Below, in pieces: positions 11,827 through 24,125 of a stretch of 64,000 nucleotides of DNA; the stretch's first letter is position 1; each line of letters starts with the position of its first letter. The position numbers and the translations under genes were made by a program. Origin of the DNA: Pogonophryne albipinna (Eukaryota > Chordata > Actinopteri > Perciformes > Artedidraconidae). The notes below the pieces were generated by a model. That model made no database searches. It was not told the DNA's origin and saw nothing but the letters and a program-made list of their open reading frames with translations. Location of the stretch: NCBI GenBank assembly GCA_028583405.1, contig JAPTMU010000399.1, forward strand, positions 87,982 to 151,981. Direction: 5' to 3'.

Positions 11827-12014
11827 CAGGGGATCACCAACTACATTGTCCAAGGGCCAAAATGTATCCAATAGACACTATCGCGGGCCAGCGATTTTAT
11901 ATAGCCCAGAATTTTGAAGTGGGGGGGAGGGGGTGCTAGTGGAGCACGCTCAGGTATTGTGGACCGCATAAAGTCTTAGCAGACTCTTCACGCTAACGAA
12001 GGATCACTTCTAGG

Positions 12015-12920
12015 CAGGGTTGGGAGGGTTACTTTGGTAATGTAATCAGTTACTGAATACATGCTCTGAAAGTAATCAGAATACAGTTACAGTTACGTGT
12101 CTTAAAAATGTATTCAGATTACTTTTAGAATACTTTTGGAATACTTTCTTTTTCCATAACAGATGGGTATGTTTTGGTGAGCAGGAGACACTTGTTTTAC
12201 TGTTTTAATGGCTTATCAAGAACTCAAACACAACATCTTGGTGTCATTCTGGACAGCTCTCTCATCTGCACCCCACATAAAAAACCATCACCCAGACTGC
12301 ATTCTCCTACTGGTAAACCTTCCTTAGAATATGTTATGAATTGTAAGGTGTCCTTGGGTGCTTTGAAAGGCGCCCCTAAATAGAATGAATTATCATTATT
12401 ATTATCTGAAACGATGTAATAACTTTTTTAAAACTTGTTCCAGTCACTTGCCCCATGCATTCAGCAGCAGCAGGCCATTCACTTTGATTTGATCCCGTTA
12501 TAAATGTCATCATCTCGACAATAAAGAAATGCTACATAAACGTTATCTTGCACATTTTATCTAACCATCTCCGTTTCTAACTTTCAATATATTTTTAAAG
12601 AGATCTCTCTCTCTCATCTGCGTGCGGGGGCGGGGGCCTCACAGACACGCTGCATCTCTCTCTCCCTCACAGACATGCTGCAGCGCTGTGCAGTGTGCAC
12701 ACAGTTCTGCCGGTAATGAATATTACATTTTGTGAGGAACTTTTCCACCAATAATTCCAATAAGTATTCCAAAATGTATTCACTTCAGGTTTACGAAAGT
12801 AACTGTAATCAGATTACTCGTTTTTCAAATGTAACGCCAGCTGAATACAGTTAGCCTATTTGATTTTTGTATTCTGATTACGTAACGCCGTTACATATAT
12901 TCCGTTACAACCCAACCCTG
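12015..12920. mobile_element. Nested hAT-type element (CAGGGTTGGG...CCCAACCCTG)
   Basis: Inverted ends CAGGGTTGGGAGGGTTACTT and CCGTTACAACCCAACCCTG are flanked by an exact 8-bp duplication CTTCTAGG (12007-12014 and 12921-12928). Subterminal TGTAATCAGATTAC-like repeats match known fish hAT elements of this kind. An L2 fragment lies inside at about 12165-12411. Confidence 0.92.
12165..12411 (+). mobile_element. L2-type LINE 3' fragment inside the nested hAT
   Basis: A short frame reads HLGVILDSSLICTPH, the LGVxLDSSL block seen in L2 reverse transcriptases. It is followed by the usual 3' UTR (GTCCTTGGGTGCTTTGAAAGGCGCC) and a TTATTATTATTA tail. Compare the longer copy ending at 20050. It is inserted in the 12015-12920 hAT, making a three-level nest. 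Confidence 0.75.
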
Positions 12921-13266
12921 CTTCTAGGCTACTGTCCCGCAGCTCCTGCCTCTCTGTTGGACTCTGTCGCAGCGGGGCTGCTGCTGTGGTGCGGAGCGCA
13001 TTAACCAGACTCTTCACAACGAAGGATCAATTCTTGTTCAAGGCAGGGAAGGTTTCGCAGTACGCAGTCTACTGACCCGCAGCTGCTGCCTCTCTGTTGG
13101 ACTCCGGTACTGCACCTTACTCACGAGACGTTGTAAAAAAACAAATGGGTGGGGGGCGAACGCAGTAACCACTCCGCCAACGCCACAGTCACCCCCGTCG
13201 TGCGGGCCGGATGAGAATGTCTGGCGGGCCGGATGTGGCCCGCGGGCCGCCAGTTGGTGATCACTG

Positions 13267-13345
13267 GTTTAGGGTAAGAGATGCAAAATAGTTTGGGGTT
13301 TATTTGTCCAGATTGTGAGATTTCCTGCCTGAATCTAATGCATTT
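13267..13345 (+). repeat. Tandem duplicate A, right part
   Basis: Continues GTTTAGGGTAAGAGATGCAAAATA and TTTGTCCAGATTGTGAGATTTCCTGCC after the hAT insertion. It matches 13680-13745 of the uninterrupted unit. Confidence 0.8.
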
Positions 13346-13584
13346 TGATTTGCAGAAGTTCTCTACTCTGCAATGGAAAGGCCATTTCTCTAGAACCAAC
13401 TGTGCAGAAAATACATTTTGACCTCTAACAAGAATGTTTGTTTTGTTTTGTTACAGAAAAAATAACAGGTTGTATCTTCATGAAACTTGGTGGAAAGGCG
13501 TACAATTGGCCAAGGAAGAAGCCATTACATTTCGGAGGCAGAGCCAAAATAGGTTGTTAATGCAGGACACTATTATATTTTAGA

Positions 13585-13775
13585 GCGTGTGGGTTTGGTT
13601 AGTCAGCAATATTTGAATAAGCTCTGCAGGAGATGTTTTACTCCCGGAGTTAATGCTTTTAAAATACAAAGGGTTGGTTTAGGGTTAGCCATGCAAAATA
13701 CTTTTGGTTTTCTTTATCCAGATTGTGAGGTTTCCTGCCTTTACCTGAGTCTAATGCGTTTTGATTCAATGAGGT
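13585..13775 (+). repeat. Tandem duplicate B with the empty hAT target site
   Basis: Reads GGTTAGTCAGCAATATTTGAA, then GGGTTGGTTTAGGGTTAGCC and CAGATTGTGAGGTTTCCTGCC. This is the unit split at 11739-13345, here with a single GTTTAGGG and no insertion. Confidence 0.85.
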
Positions 13776-13875
13776 ATTTTGGGTATTTACTTACGTTGTT
13801 ATGTCGTAGGACAAAACTCTAAAGCTTTTTAACCACAGACAAAAATGTCTGCACCACTCTAGGGTTGCTCTAAAG

Positions 13876-14456
13876 CACATGTGTCAAACTCAAGGCCCGG
13901 GGGCCAAATCAGGCCCGTGGTGGATTTAATTTCGGCCCGCAGGATCATTTCTAATTCCTATTAGATCTGGCCCTCCGGTATATTGCACGCACACCTTCAC
14001 TCCATCCTGAGGGTCTCCTCAGCTCAGAGCCTGAGCCCAAACATTGATGACCTTGCACCCGAGATGAGATGCCAAGTATCTGAACTAGCATCACAGAGCA
14101 GCAACCTGAGTTTACATGGATGTTTCCTTCTGCACTTTCTCTCTCACGACAACAGGGCATGTTTGGTTTCTCTTTGAGGGGAATAGTTTTCTTGAAGCTG
14201 TTGTTGGCCTGTGGGAAAATGTAATCATAAGAAATGACTCTGGAAAAGCTGCAGATAGAGCCATAAGAAATGAATGCAACGGATTATTTAATGTTGTTTT
14301 TATAGGCAATAATTTAAGCTTTGTTAGTTCCAGGTTTAAGATGTACAATAAGTTCATTTCAAAAAGTGAATTCAATAAACATTGAACCAGTCCGGCCCTC
14401 CACTAGCACCCATTTTTTAATTTTGGCCCACTGTGTATTTGAGTTTGACCCCCCTG
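13876..14456. mobile_element. hAT-type element (GTGTCAAACTC family)
   Basis: The ends CACATGTGTCAAACTCAAGG and GAGTTTGACCCCCCTG are imperfect inverted copies. Flanks CTCTAAAG and ATCTAAAA are a worn 8-bp duplication. Subterminal GGCCCGGGGGCCAAATCAGG is typical. No intact transposase frame was seen; short ORFs inside have no clear motif. Confidence 0.75.
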
Positions 14457-15859
14457 ATCTAAAAGAACATACTGAAATAAACACAACAAAGCTTTGACTC
14501 CCGCAGCAGGAGCAACATGGTGGTATTACGATAAAGAAAACAGGACTATTTGTGTTTGAGTATCTTTCTATAAGCCTCTCAAAGATGTAAAACATGGATG
14601 CGAGGTAATCTTGTACCATAACAAGATTACCTCGCCCTGCAAAGCGAAGTGTAACCCCAAATATCTGTCTATCAGTCTTTCTGCCTCGCTGGGGTAAAGC
14701 TGTGCAGCCAAATCTCCTCATTTGTAAAGCCAATGTGTGCAAACCTTTTTGCTCATACTTTCTTATCCCCCCCCCCCCCCCCCTTGCTCTTTCCCAGCAC
14801 AACCTCTGAATGTCGAGCTTCAATTTTCACACACACTTCTTCTTTTCTACAAGCCCGCGACGCTCACCACAGCAATTTCTATTCCTCACTGTCCATTCAT
14901 CTACCCACCACCTTTCCTTCGCCTTCTATAGCTTTTTGCATTTCACACTCCTCCCCCCCTAGTGGCTGCTGTGTGAGTTGTGAATCCGCAGGTAATGACG
15001 AGAGACGCAGGAGTCGTAGTTTGATCAATTCCTCCGATGGTTCCCTAATAAGAGGTAATGCGAGGAAGGGCTGAGGAACAGGCTGCAACATGTCCTGCTA
15101 CTTATCCGTCACCTTCTCCGACACATTGATCGAGGCAGGATGATATGAGGATGGTGGAGAAGGACTTTACAATTTGTACACTGGTTTGCAGAAGCACCGA
15201 ATAACACTAGCTTTGTTTGTGTTGCTGTGAGTACATACATGTAACTATACTATATAAGGTTAAAGCACACAATGTTTTTTAGGCTATGCAAAGATGGAGG
15301 AATTTGCAGGTATTTTGAAATGTTTTCAGGTAAGAATATGACTTTGTTCTGCCTCAATCTATTACGAAAAGAGATGCATCGATTGAATTGTCTTGCCGAT
15401 TGCAATTTCTCTTTGTGCCTAGGAACTGTAATTGTTAGCAAACGTTTCACACAACATCGTTGTTGTTTGTGTTGATTTTTATTGGAAAAAATTGAAGTTT
15501 TAGATAAACAAAATATATTTAACTTAACTGTCAATCCTTTGTTAATATGGGTATTACTTGATTTTGTTTGCCAGTGTTTACAGGATAACTTTTTTGGAGT
15601 TAGTATTCATAAAGTTTGGAAATATTTCTGATTATGCCAACCTTGCCATTGTTAATTGTCGATTGGTCCGGCATTTAGTTGTGTTTTAATTGATCTGATC
15701 ACAAGTAGACAGATCTTTTCTCAATCAAACGACATTTCCTCCCACTCATTTAAAAGCAGCATTTGTCACAAGCTAACAGAAGTGTTGCCCTTTGGTTAGT
15801 TTAGCTACAGTCAGCAACAGCAACTCCGCTGTTTACTGGGTACAAATAGACATAAGATC
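14457..15859. other. Intronic stretch, no exon seen
   Basis: Contains a poly(C) run at about 14767-14783 and AT-rich sequence. No gene or clear mobile element was recognised. Confidence 0.5.
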
Positions 15860-15960
15860 TATTCTGCTTATTTTCAGGTTCACATTTTATGTTGTGCCTC
15901 TACGTTAACATGTTTCCATGCTTTAATGTTCAAAAAAGGTCCCATATTTGAGAAGGCCAA
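15860..15960 (+). mobile_element. Single-unit relative of the 57-bp-array element
   Basis: TTTTCAGGTTCACATTTTATG, then TGTGCCTCTACGTTAACATG and CATGCTTTAATGTTCAAAAA, align with the sequence that brackets the 57-bp array at 28.37-28.82 kb, but with no tandem amplification. It is truncated next to the MITE at 15970. Confidence 0.6.
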
Positions 15961-15969
15961 ACCTATGTG

Positions 15970-16380
15970 ATGTATTAAAGGTGGGGTAGGTAATTTTGGA
16001 GAAACCAGCTTGAGTGTGCTAGAATTTGAAAATACACAACTGGAACAAATCTGCCACTTCCTTCAGACTTCCTCACAGAGCCCCTCCTCCAACACACACG
16101 AACGCGCACATGACCAATGAGGGCACGAGATGAGTTTGTGCCCAGATGGAAGGCTGACAGGCAGGTAGGCCATCCAGTTACTTTAGCCGGGCCGGCTCAG
16201 ATGATTGGTCGTGCTTTTTACAGCGCCACGGCTTCCACTGATGACATTTCTTTATGGATTTTTTGTCAAAGCACTTCAGATATTCATTTCTATCGGGATG
16301 TTAAGAGCATTCCATGGAATATAACAAAAAGTGTATCTCGAGCCGGTTTCTCAAACTTACCTACCCCACCTTTAATACAT
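15970..16380. mobile_element. MITE with long TIRs (ATTAAAGGTGGGGTAGGTAA)
   Basis: The left end ATGTATTAAAGGTGGGGTAGG is mirrored by CCTACCCCACCTTTAATACAT. The inverted similarity extends inward through GAGAAACC/GGTTTCTC. The element is about 410 bp. The frame from 16117 has no recognisable motif and is treated as chance. Confidence 0.85.
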
Positions 16381-17410
16381 AATTTAAAATATATAATCAC
16401 TAATAATCACGACTCAGTGAAGTCTGGAGTCAATGCCATTGAATGTTTTATCCTCTCTCTCCAGCTTTTATTCGGCTGCCTTCCAAACAGCACATGATGG
16501 AGGTGGAAGCAAAGCGTCAGCATTAAATCACTAAGCACCAATTATTAACTTAAAAAGTATAACCGGAAGAGTTGCAGCGGAGTTCAGAAGGAAATTGTTT
16601 TCGAGGAAAAGAAGAACAAAGCCATGTATCACAAAATGAGAGCCAACACTGTTTTTTTTTAATACAAAAATGTGCTTTCTGTGATTCAACAACAGCTTGC
16701 TTGCACACAGCACACAAAAGAGGATTTTGTACTTAAGAAGCTGTAATGCCTGAAGATAAGCACTTCATGTGTGTAACTCAGACTCCTGAAGCCACCGGTT
16801 TAAATTCAATTGAACTTTGAAAGCATTTTCCACAAAGACTGTTTTCTGCCTTCAATCTCTCTTCTGTTAAAGAAGATCTGTCTGGAGCCATGTTTTCAAG
16901 AACTGCAGTACAAGTTCTCAACAAATGTTCTTAAAATACGCACAAGGAAAAGTGTTTCATCTGCTACTCTAAGGCCAAAATGAGGAGTTCGATCATCGAT
17001 ATGAAAAATACAGAGTGTGGATTGGCAGCTGGAAAGATGTCAACTTCTGGGGCACGAGGTGTCCTTGAGCAAAAAATAAAAACCCCAACTGCTCCCTGGC
17101 GCCCAACCCTAATAATAATAAATTAATTCATTACATATTAAACATATTGGACATGTAACAATGGATACTGAAAACCATGGCAGCCCTTTCGCTCGGACAC
17201 CCCTCCACTGATGCATCTGTACACTTCATATGTGTGTTTATAAACTTCCTGGCAACACAACAACAACAGGATTTTGTACCCTGAAGAAACAGAAACATAT
17301 CGAGTGATTTTCATGTTTCCTGACAGATGATCTGAAGGGTCTCCAGCTGCAGGGAACCAGAGCCACAGCGCGACGAAACAGCACGTCAATACAGATCCAT
17401 ACCAGCGCGC

Positions 17411-17411
<1 letters not shown>
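16381..17411. other. Intronic stretch with a small SINE remnant
   Basis: GTCCTTGAGCAAAAAATAAAAACCCC and TGCTCCCTGGCGCCC near 17060-17105 resemble the body of the SINE at 26.15 kb. Nothing else was recognised. Confidence 0.4.

Positions 17412-17474
<63 letters not shown>
17412..17474 (+). repeat. (GT)n microsatellite
   Basis: About 30 GT dinucleotides following GCGCGC. Confidence 0.98.
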
Positions 17475-17476
<2 letters not shown>

Positions 17477-17701
17477 AGCAGGCTAAATAAGGCCCTGGCC
17501 TTCTTATCTAGCTCACTGGGATGCAGCTCAGATCCACAAGCCTCCCTTATAAGGCAGCAGCTGGACGTCCCATCTCTCTGTTTCTGTGTTGTGTTAATCT
17601 GTGTGTGTTGTGATTTATTTGTTTTATGGCAGGCTGCTCAGTATCAGAACATTCCTCTGGCTCTCTAGGCTGGGAACCATCTCTAATAATAGCTACAGCC
17701 T

Positions 17702-17967
<266 letters not shown>

Positions 17968-18012
17968 GTATTTACAGAAGCACTGGCTGAGAGAGTTTCC
18001 ATTTCCAAATTC

Positions 18013-18390
18013 TGCTGATGTTCAGGTGTATATCAGTATGTAGTGCCTCTACTTTAAAGAGTCCTCTCCTGCTGATGTTCAGGTGTATATCAGTATGTAG
18101 TGCCTCTACTTTAAAGAGTCCTCTCCTGCTGATGTTCAGGTGTATATCAGTATGTAGTGCCTCTACTTTAAAGAGTCCTCTCCTGCTGATGTTCAGGTGT
18201 ATATCAGTATGTAGTGTCTCTACTTTAAAGAGTCCTCTCCTGCTGATGTTCAGGTGTATATCAGTATGTAGTGTCTCTACTTTAAAGAGTCCTCTCCTGC
18301 GGATGTTCAGGTGTATATCAGTATGTAGTGTCTCTACTTTAAAGAGTCCTCTCCTGCTGATGTTCAGGTGTATATCAGTATGTAGTCTCT
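18013..18390 (+). repeat. 57-bp tandem array, about 6.5 units
   Basis: The unit begins TGCTGATGTTCAGGTGTATA, then TCAGTATGTAGTGTCTCTAC and TTTAAAGAGTCCTCTCC. The first units read AGTGCC where later ones read AGTGTC. The right flank to about 18510 (TCTTTAATGTTCAAAAAGCTC, CTGTGCTGCAGCACCTCTTT) is the element body also found at 28.8 kb. Because 57 is divisible by 3, a 19-residue protein repeat appears, which is not a gene. Confidence 0.93.
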
Positions 18391-18510
18391 ACTGGGACAT
18401 GTCTCCATTCTTTAATGTTCAAAAAGCTCTTTATTTTTTTCATACTGCCTGTGCTGCAGCACCTCTTTTCACCCTCTGTCTGAAACCAGGAAGAAGACAT
18501 AGATTTAGGT

Positions 18511-19085
18511 AAAAGTTTGACTTGAAATAGTGCTACTTGCAACTTGTGGAATGACCGGTCCTATTGACAATGATGTAATTTACCTGTACACTAACACAGA
18601 GGTATTTCTTTTACCACAGTATGCTATTGTTTTACAGTGAATATAGCTGATACTTCCAGAACAAAGCACACAGTGTCCTCTAAATCTCTCACCCCGGCAC
18701 AATTATTCTGTCTATTTGTGGATTTCTCCCCACGCTAAAGTGGTTTTCATGTGGCTGCATTAAAAGGCACCTCACTACTTTAACAGTGGGGTCTTTTTCA
18801 AGCCTGTTATAAATGGAAAAACCCAGTAGTATAAGTGCAGACAATGGATTAAACAGTGTGATTTCTCAGCTTTAAATGTTAAGGCCCAGACAGAGAATTT
18901 GAATCTTTCTTTCTTCATAATTGTCATAATATCTTTTGGCGCAACAGTTCTCATTTCAGCCAGTTTAAATGTCAACTGTGTCCGTGTTGTTGTTGTTGTT
19001 GTTGTTGCAGAAAGAATACGTTAAATGTAAAAAAGAGGGGAAACGAAATGGCACTGAGGGTCAAAAAAGAAAAGAAAATTGAGAG
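18511..19085. other. Intronic stretch with a (GTT)n run
   Basis: A short GTT run lies at about 18985-19007. No exon or mobile element was recognised. Confidence 0.5.
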
Positions 19086-20050
19086 TAGGAGAGGATATGG
19101 GACACCGCATACACACAATGCATGAGGGGCATCAACGCATATCTCCAAGGAGCCATCATGGATGGTGTCAAACAGCATCAGTGAGGTTAACAGAGGACGT
19201 TGGGGTCAATAGCACTGCTCCGGAAGGTTGGAGATCTGCTCCTCACCATCGATGGCGGCTCCATACACCCTTCCCCCGAGGTTCGCAGCCTGGGCGTCAC
19301 TCTGGACTCTAGCCTCACCTTCAACTCCCACATCAGGTCTACTGTCAAAACCGCTTTCTTTCACTTACGAAACATCTCCAGACTCCGGCCCTCTCTCCCC
19401 GACCCCGTTGCAGAAACATTAATTCACACCTTCATCTCCTCTCGTCTGGACTACTGCAATGGAGTTCTGTTCGGGGTCACCAGCAAAGCCCTGGACAGGC
19501 TCCAGTACGTCCAGAACTCTGCAGCCAGGCTCCTCACCCACACTAAGCCCTGGCAACACATTACCCCTACCCTCATCCACCTTCACTGGCTCCCGGTCAA
19601 GTCACGCATCCAGTACAAACTCCTCCTGCTAACCTACAAATCTCTCCACTCCCTAGCCCCTCCATACATCTCTGACCTCCTTCAGCCCTACACCCCCTCT
19701 CGTCACCTGCGGTCCTCTGACAAAGGGCTGCTCTCCATCCAGCGCTCCAAGCTGAAAACATTTGGCAACAGAGCCTTCAGTGTCGCAGCCCCCACCCTCT
19801 GGAATTCTCTCCCCTCTGCAATCAGGAATGCAGACTCTCTGGACACCTTCAAAAAACACCTCAAACACCATCTGTTCACTCGGGCCTTTGGCCTCAACTA
19901 ATACACAGTACCCAGCAACCTGTTCCTGTTTTGTTTTCTTCAGCCTATGTATATGTATGATTATTATTACTTTTGTTGTGTTACTTCCCATTGTAAAGCG
20001 TCCTTGGGTTTCGTGAAAGGCGCTATATAAATTTAAATTATTATTATTAT
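19086..20050 (+). mobile_element. L2-type LINE 3' fragment with open reverse-transcriptase C-terminus
   Basis: A 234-codon open frame (19200-19901) encodes the end of an L2/CR1-type reverse transcriptase. Blocks include LGVTLDSSLTFNSHI, SSRLDYCNGVLFGV, LQYVQNSAARLLTHT, LHWLPVKSRIQYKLLLL and LWNSLPSAIR. The stop is followed by a 3' UTR with GGCGCTATATAAATTTAAAT and a TTATTATTATTA tail ending at 20050, the hallmark of fish L2 insertions. It is 5'-truncated, with no endonuclease domain. The open frame suggests a fairly recent insertion, although a truncated copy cannot move on its own. Confidence 0.9.
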
Positions 20051-20054
20051 TAAT

Positions 20055-20765
20055 AGTGCCATAGTGACGCGTCCTAAAACCCGGAAGTAAGTTAGCATGT
20101 TACCACTTCCGGTTCCTTTGACAAAAAGCAATTCAATCTCTCCGTAGGATTTTAGAAAATATCTGGAACTAAGGTCTGTGGTTGAGACACATTGAAGAGA
20201 CGGATCACGTTTTGTTCTACGACATTAAATCCATCAGCAGTGACCCCACTGGTGATTTCTGAAGAGTTGACGTGTCTGAAAAACGATGGTTGTTACCAAG
20301 TGGCTGAATAGGACTACAGAAGTTGTCGAGGCCGTTGTACGTCATTACACCGAACACGTAAACACTCCTCTAAGTTAGTTTCTGTTCTGCTTGAAAGCAA
20401 GTCCCTGCCTCCTGCAAACTGTTCAATCAAATGCTTCAACTTGTTCCATTTAGAATCTGTATGTTTGAATATGGATCTTAAGTCGGCGTGACGTTGAAGC
20501 AGCGACCCTGCTGTAGTTCGTTCATAGCATAACGTTAGCATTTTGCTTCTGGCGACTAGATTTATGATTCGAAAATGATAAAAGTACTGTAGACATGTGG
20601 AGATTATCCGGCTGAACAAAACGTGATCTGTCTCTTAAATGTGTCTCAACCACAGACCTTATTTCCAGCCATTTTCCAAAATCCTATGGAGAAATTGCAT
20701 TGGTTTCTGTCGAAGGAACCGGAAGGAGTTTACTTCCGGGTTTTAGGACGCGTCACTGTGGCACT
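20055..20765. mobile_element. Foldback element with roughly 150-bp inverted termini
   Basis: AGTGCCATAGTGACGCGTCC, CCCGGAAGTAA and AAGGTCTGTGGTTGAGACAC on the left are mirrored by GTGTCTCAACCACAGACCTT, TTACTTCCGGG and GGACGCGTCACTGTGGCACT on the right. The arms are about 150 bp and the centre about 400 bp. It starts within five bases of the L2 poly-TTA tail. There is no transposase. Confidence 0.85.
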
Positions 20766-20924
20766 CTATATACATCAGAAACAAAACCAAACACCTTCAG
20801 CTGTTTCCTCATGGGATTCATCTCCTCTGTCCATATTTTATTATTAAAAACTGCTCTGCTGCTGCTTCTCTGACAGTGCTGGTAGTGACAATATGAAGTA
20901 TTTTTGGAGGGCTCCCTCAACAAA

Positions 20925-21105
20925 AGCAATGGGATCTTTCTATTGGATTTTTTGGCATTATTGCAGGTAATCTATCTCTGAGGGGAACACAGGGATTGTA
21001 GCCTTTGCAGACTATTTACATGCACAACAACTTATATATAAACACAATACAGGAAAGGAAAAATACCAAAAAGCACAATAGGGCCTTATTTCAGCCATCC
21101 AACCA
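20925..21105 (+). mobile_element. 3' fragment of the 57-bp-array element family
   Basis: GGAACACAGGGATTGTAGCC, TTTGCAGACTATTTACATGC and TATATATAAACAC match the right part of the element at 29040-29110 (GGAACACAGGGATTTTAGTC, TTTGCAGACCATTAACATGC). No tandem array is left here. Confidence 0.6.
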
Positions 21106-22002
<897 letters not shown>

Positions 22003-22142
22003 TCCTGTATTTACAGAAGCACTGGCTGAGAGAGTTTCCATTGGTGCCAAAGTTTCAAATATTATTTATTATTGACATTACTTACTACTTATTTTCACTA
22101 TGTTTGTGTACTTCTATAATTTATTACACATTTGTTTTGTCA

Positions 22143-22188
22143 AATTCTGCTGATGTTCAGGTGTATATCAGTATGTAGTGTCTCGTGG
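22143..22188 (+). repeat. Single 57-bp-family unit
   Basis: AATTCTGCTGATGTTCAGG, then TGTATATCAGTATGTAGTGTCTC, identical to array units elsewhere but unamplified. The upstream AAATTCTGCTG junction equals that at 18005-18015. Confidence 0.85.
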
Positions 22189-22189
22189 T

Positions 22190-22592
22190 TCTATCAGGCC
22201 AGGGCTGAACTAGTGACGTCAACACTCTCAACTGCTGATTGGTCAGAGAGAATCGTCACAAGATCGCGCGCGAGATCATCCCTAGCGTCGCATATATATC
22301 TAGAAGCAAGCTTGCAGCATTTTTGTAAACGGAGGAGCTACAAAAATGGCAACGTCAAAGAAAAGCACACCGCGGTCGACCGAGGAGGTGACGACGTTCC
22401 TACATCTCATTGGGGACGATAAAATCCAGCGGGAGCTCGACGGAACAACAAAGTCGATCGCCCCGCCTACACTGCGTTGCTACCCCAGGTCCTAAACTGT
22501 AATGGCAATGCGCCACGGCCAGCGAGGCAGCCCGAGGCCTGAGCGAGGACGCTTAAACGGGGCTACCCCGCTGCAGTGGAAATGTGCCATAG
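22190..22592 (+). mobile_element. Internally deleted PIF/Harbinger-type element
   Basis: Contains the start of a Myb/SANT-like Harbinger accessory protein (22346-22495) that runs straight into the right terminal region. That region reads CCCGCCTACACTGCGTTGC, CTAAACTGTAATGG and CTGCAGTGGAAATGTGCC. The same right-end sequence recurs at 24740-24873 (CTGCAGTGGAAACGCGCC), which defines the family. The left terminus was not found. Confidence 0.65.
22346..22495 (+). pseudogene. N-terminal stub of a Harbinger Myb/SANT-like DNA-binding protein
   Basis: A 49-codon frame starts MATSKKSTPRSTEEVTTFL and contains FLHLIGDDKIQRELDG. This is the first helix region of the Myb/SANT-like (MADF-type) protein that accompanies Harbinger transposases (compare WTEEEVQAFLxLIxDExIQRELDG from memory). 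The conserved first tryptophan position reads STEEV instead of a W-bearing motif. The frame ends after 49 residues at a TAA, where the internal deletion joins non-coding terminal sequence, so the helix-turn-helix is incomplete and no function is expected. Confidence 0.6.
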
Positions 22593-22867
22593 GTGATGTT
22601 GCTTTGTATTTCTGCATCCATTGAAGTTTGCTAGTGCATTTTAACCCTAAAAATAAGTATACAGAATCATACTTCCTGCTGTTGGGTTTGATAGCACGAC
22701 AACTTGAAGGCTCTTTCTAAAACATCCATAGCATTCAGGAGGCTTTTTGTGCCAAGACTTCAAAATAAAAGTGCTTTTTTCTACAGATTCCAACAATCAG
22801 ACGGGAGGATATCCATCATGGAAGTGGCGAAAAAGACCAGAAGGCATTGCAACCTCAGGAAAATCAA

Positions 22868-24125
22868 GGCCCTTTCTCATTTCATCAAATCCCCCTCCTC
22901 GACTCCTCGGTCCTCCGGTAATGACCCGGAAATGAATTTCAGCGCGCCATGTTGAAGGAGATCTCATTTCTCTAAATGCACTTCGAGGATCGAGGATCGA
23001 GCATCGAGGAGGCTCTCTGGAGGAGCTCTAACCGAGGATACACTGATGGGACCTCCACGGTCCTCCACGGCTCCTTCGTGGATGCATTTCGGGGAACAGA
23101 GAGATGTTTCAAAGAGTCGTGACGTACGGCCGGACTTATCTCAGCCAATGACAGCTCTGCATGCATCCCCTGGATATTATTTGAGAAACTGCTTTCATCG
23201 CGACGCGATGTTTCCAGAGAGAACAGCTGTGAGGTCCGTGCAGAAAGCAGAGCAGTGTGTAACATATATATCACTCAGTAGAACAGGCCTACTCTCTTTA
23301 TTTGCTGTAGTTTAGTAGATATCTACAAACAAAGAGTCAATATTTTTCTAAGACCATTTAGTGCTTCACATAATAAAATACACAACGGCTGTAGCCTGAT
23401 TATGCTTTAGGAGCTGTAGGTGTGCGTGGTACAGTGTGTAGGTGTGTGTGTGGTACAGTGTGTAGGTGTGTGTGTGTTGTACAGTGTGTAGGTGTGTGTG
23501 TTGTACAGTGTGTAGGTGTGTGTGTTGTACAGTGTGTAGGTGTGTGTGTTGTACAGTGTGTAGGTGTGTGTGTGGTACAGTGTGTGCGTAGATGCAGCGG
23601 ACAGACAGGTCTCAGTTGGTTTGGTGTCCTCTGCTTACTTTTAATACTTGTAAATAAAACTTTTGGCCCGTAATTTATTTTCCTCATTGTAGTGACCAGA
23701 GAGGGGGGGGGGGATATCCAGTCTCTGATAGTGTTACGTTATTATGAGAGTGCTCGGTTTGATTCTGAAATGGTATATATTTATATAAATATATACATGT
23801 ATGCGTGTGTGTGTGTCCGAATCTGTAGCCTGTTATCGTATCATGACACCGCACTGTCAATTAATTCAAAGTAAATATATAAGTGGTCATGAACACATCT
23901 GTCCATCAGACAGAGGGCTGCTGTGCCTCCTGTCATCATTAATGGACGTCTCTTTAAAATGACCGCTCAGAGGAGAGGAGTTCTCATTTCTCTAACCGCC
24001 TGCTGCTTCCTCTCCTCTCTCCTCGCCTCCCCTCCTCGACTCCTCCGTTCGCATCTCCTGTGGGCGGGACTAAGTCTCGAGGATAGGAGTCGAGGAGGGG
24101 AGTTAGAGAAATGAGAAAGGGCCTA
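22868..24125. mobile_element. DNA element with long TIRs (GGCCCTTTCTCATTT family)
   Basis: The left end AAGGCCCTTTCTCATTTCAT and CCCCCTCCTCGACTCCTCG are mirrored by CGAGGAGGGGAGTTAGAGAA and ATGAGAAAGGGCCTA on the right. Internal CGAGGATCGAGGATCGAGCATCG clusters and further CTCATTTCTCTAA copies at 22965 and 23985 make local hairpins. It is about 1.26 kb and encloses a 24-bp minisatellite. No transposase was seen. It lies between the two Harbinger right ends. Confidence 0.75.
23412..23590 (+). repeat. About 24-bp GT-rich minisatellite, about 7 units
   Basis: The unit is TGTACAGTGTGTAGGTGTGT followed by GTGT, with small length changes. ORFs across it are low-complexity. Confidence 0.9.

Larger units (their letters stand above)
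11827..13266. mobile_element. hAT-type element with an 8-bp target duplication, itself interrupted
   Basis: The ends are CAGGGGATCACCAACTACAT and GCCAGTTGGTGATCACTG, inverted copies in their first 14 or so bases. They are flanked by the identical 8-mer GTTTAGGG at 11819-11826 and 13267-13274. The subterminal sequence has the familiar GGGCCGGATGTGGCCCGCGG composition of hAT MITEs. A second hAT element at 12015-12920 is inserted in it. No transposase frame is left. Confidence 0.9.

Noticed and set aside
16117..16497. 126-codon ORF as a gene
   Set aside because: It starts inside the MITE at 15970-16380 and runs out of it; no domain or splice context.
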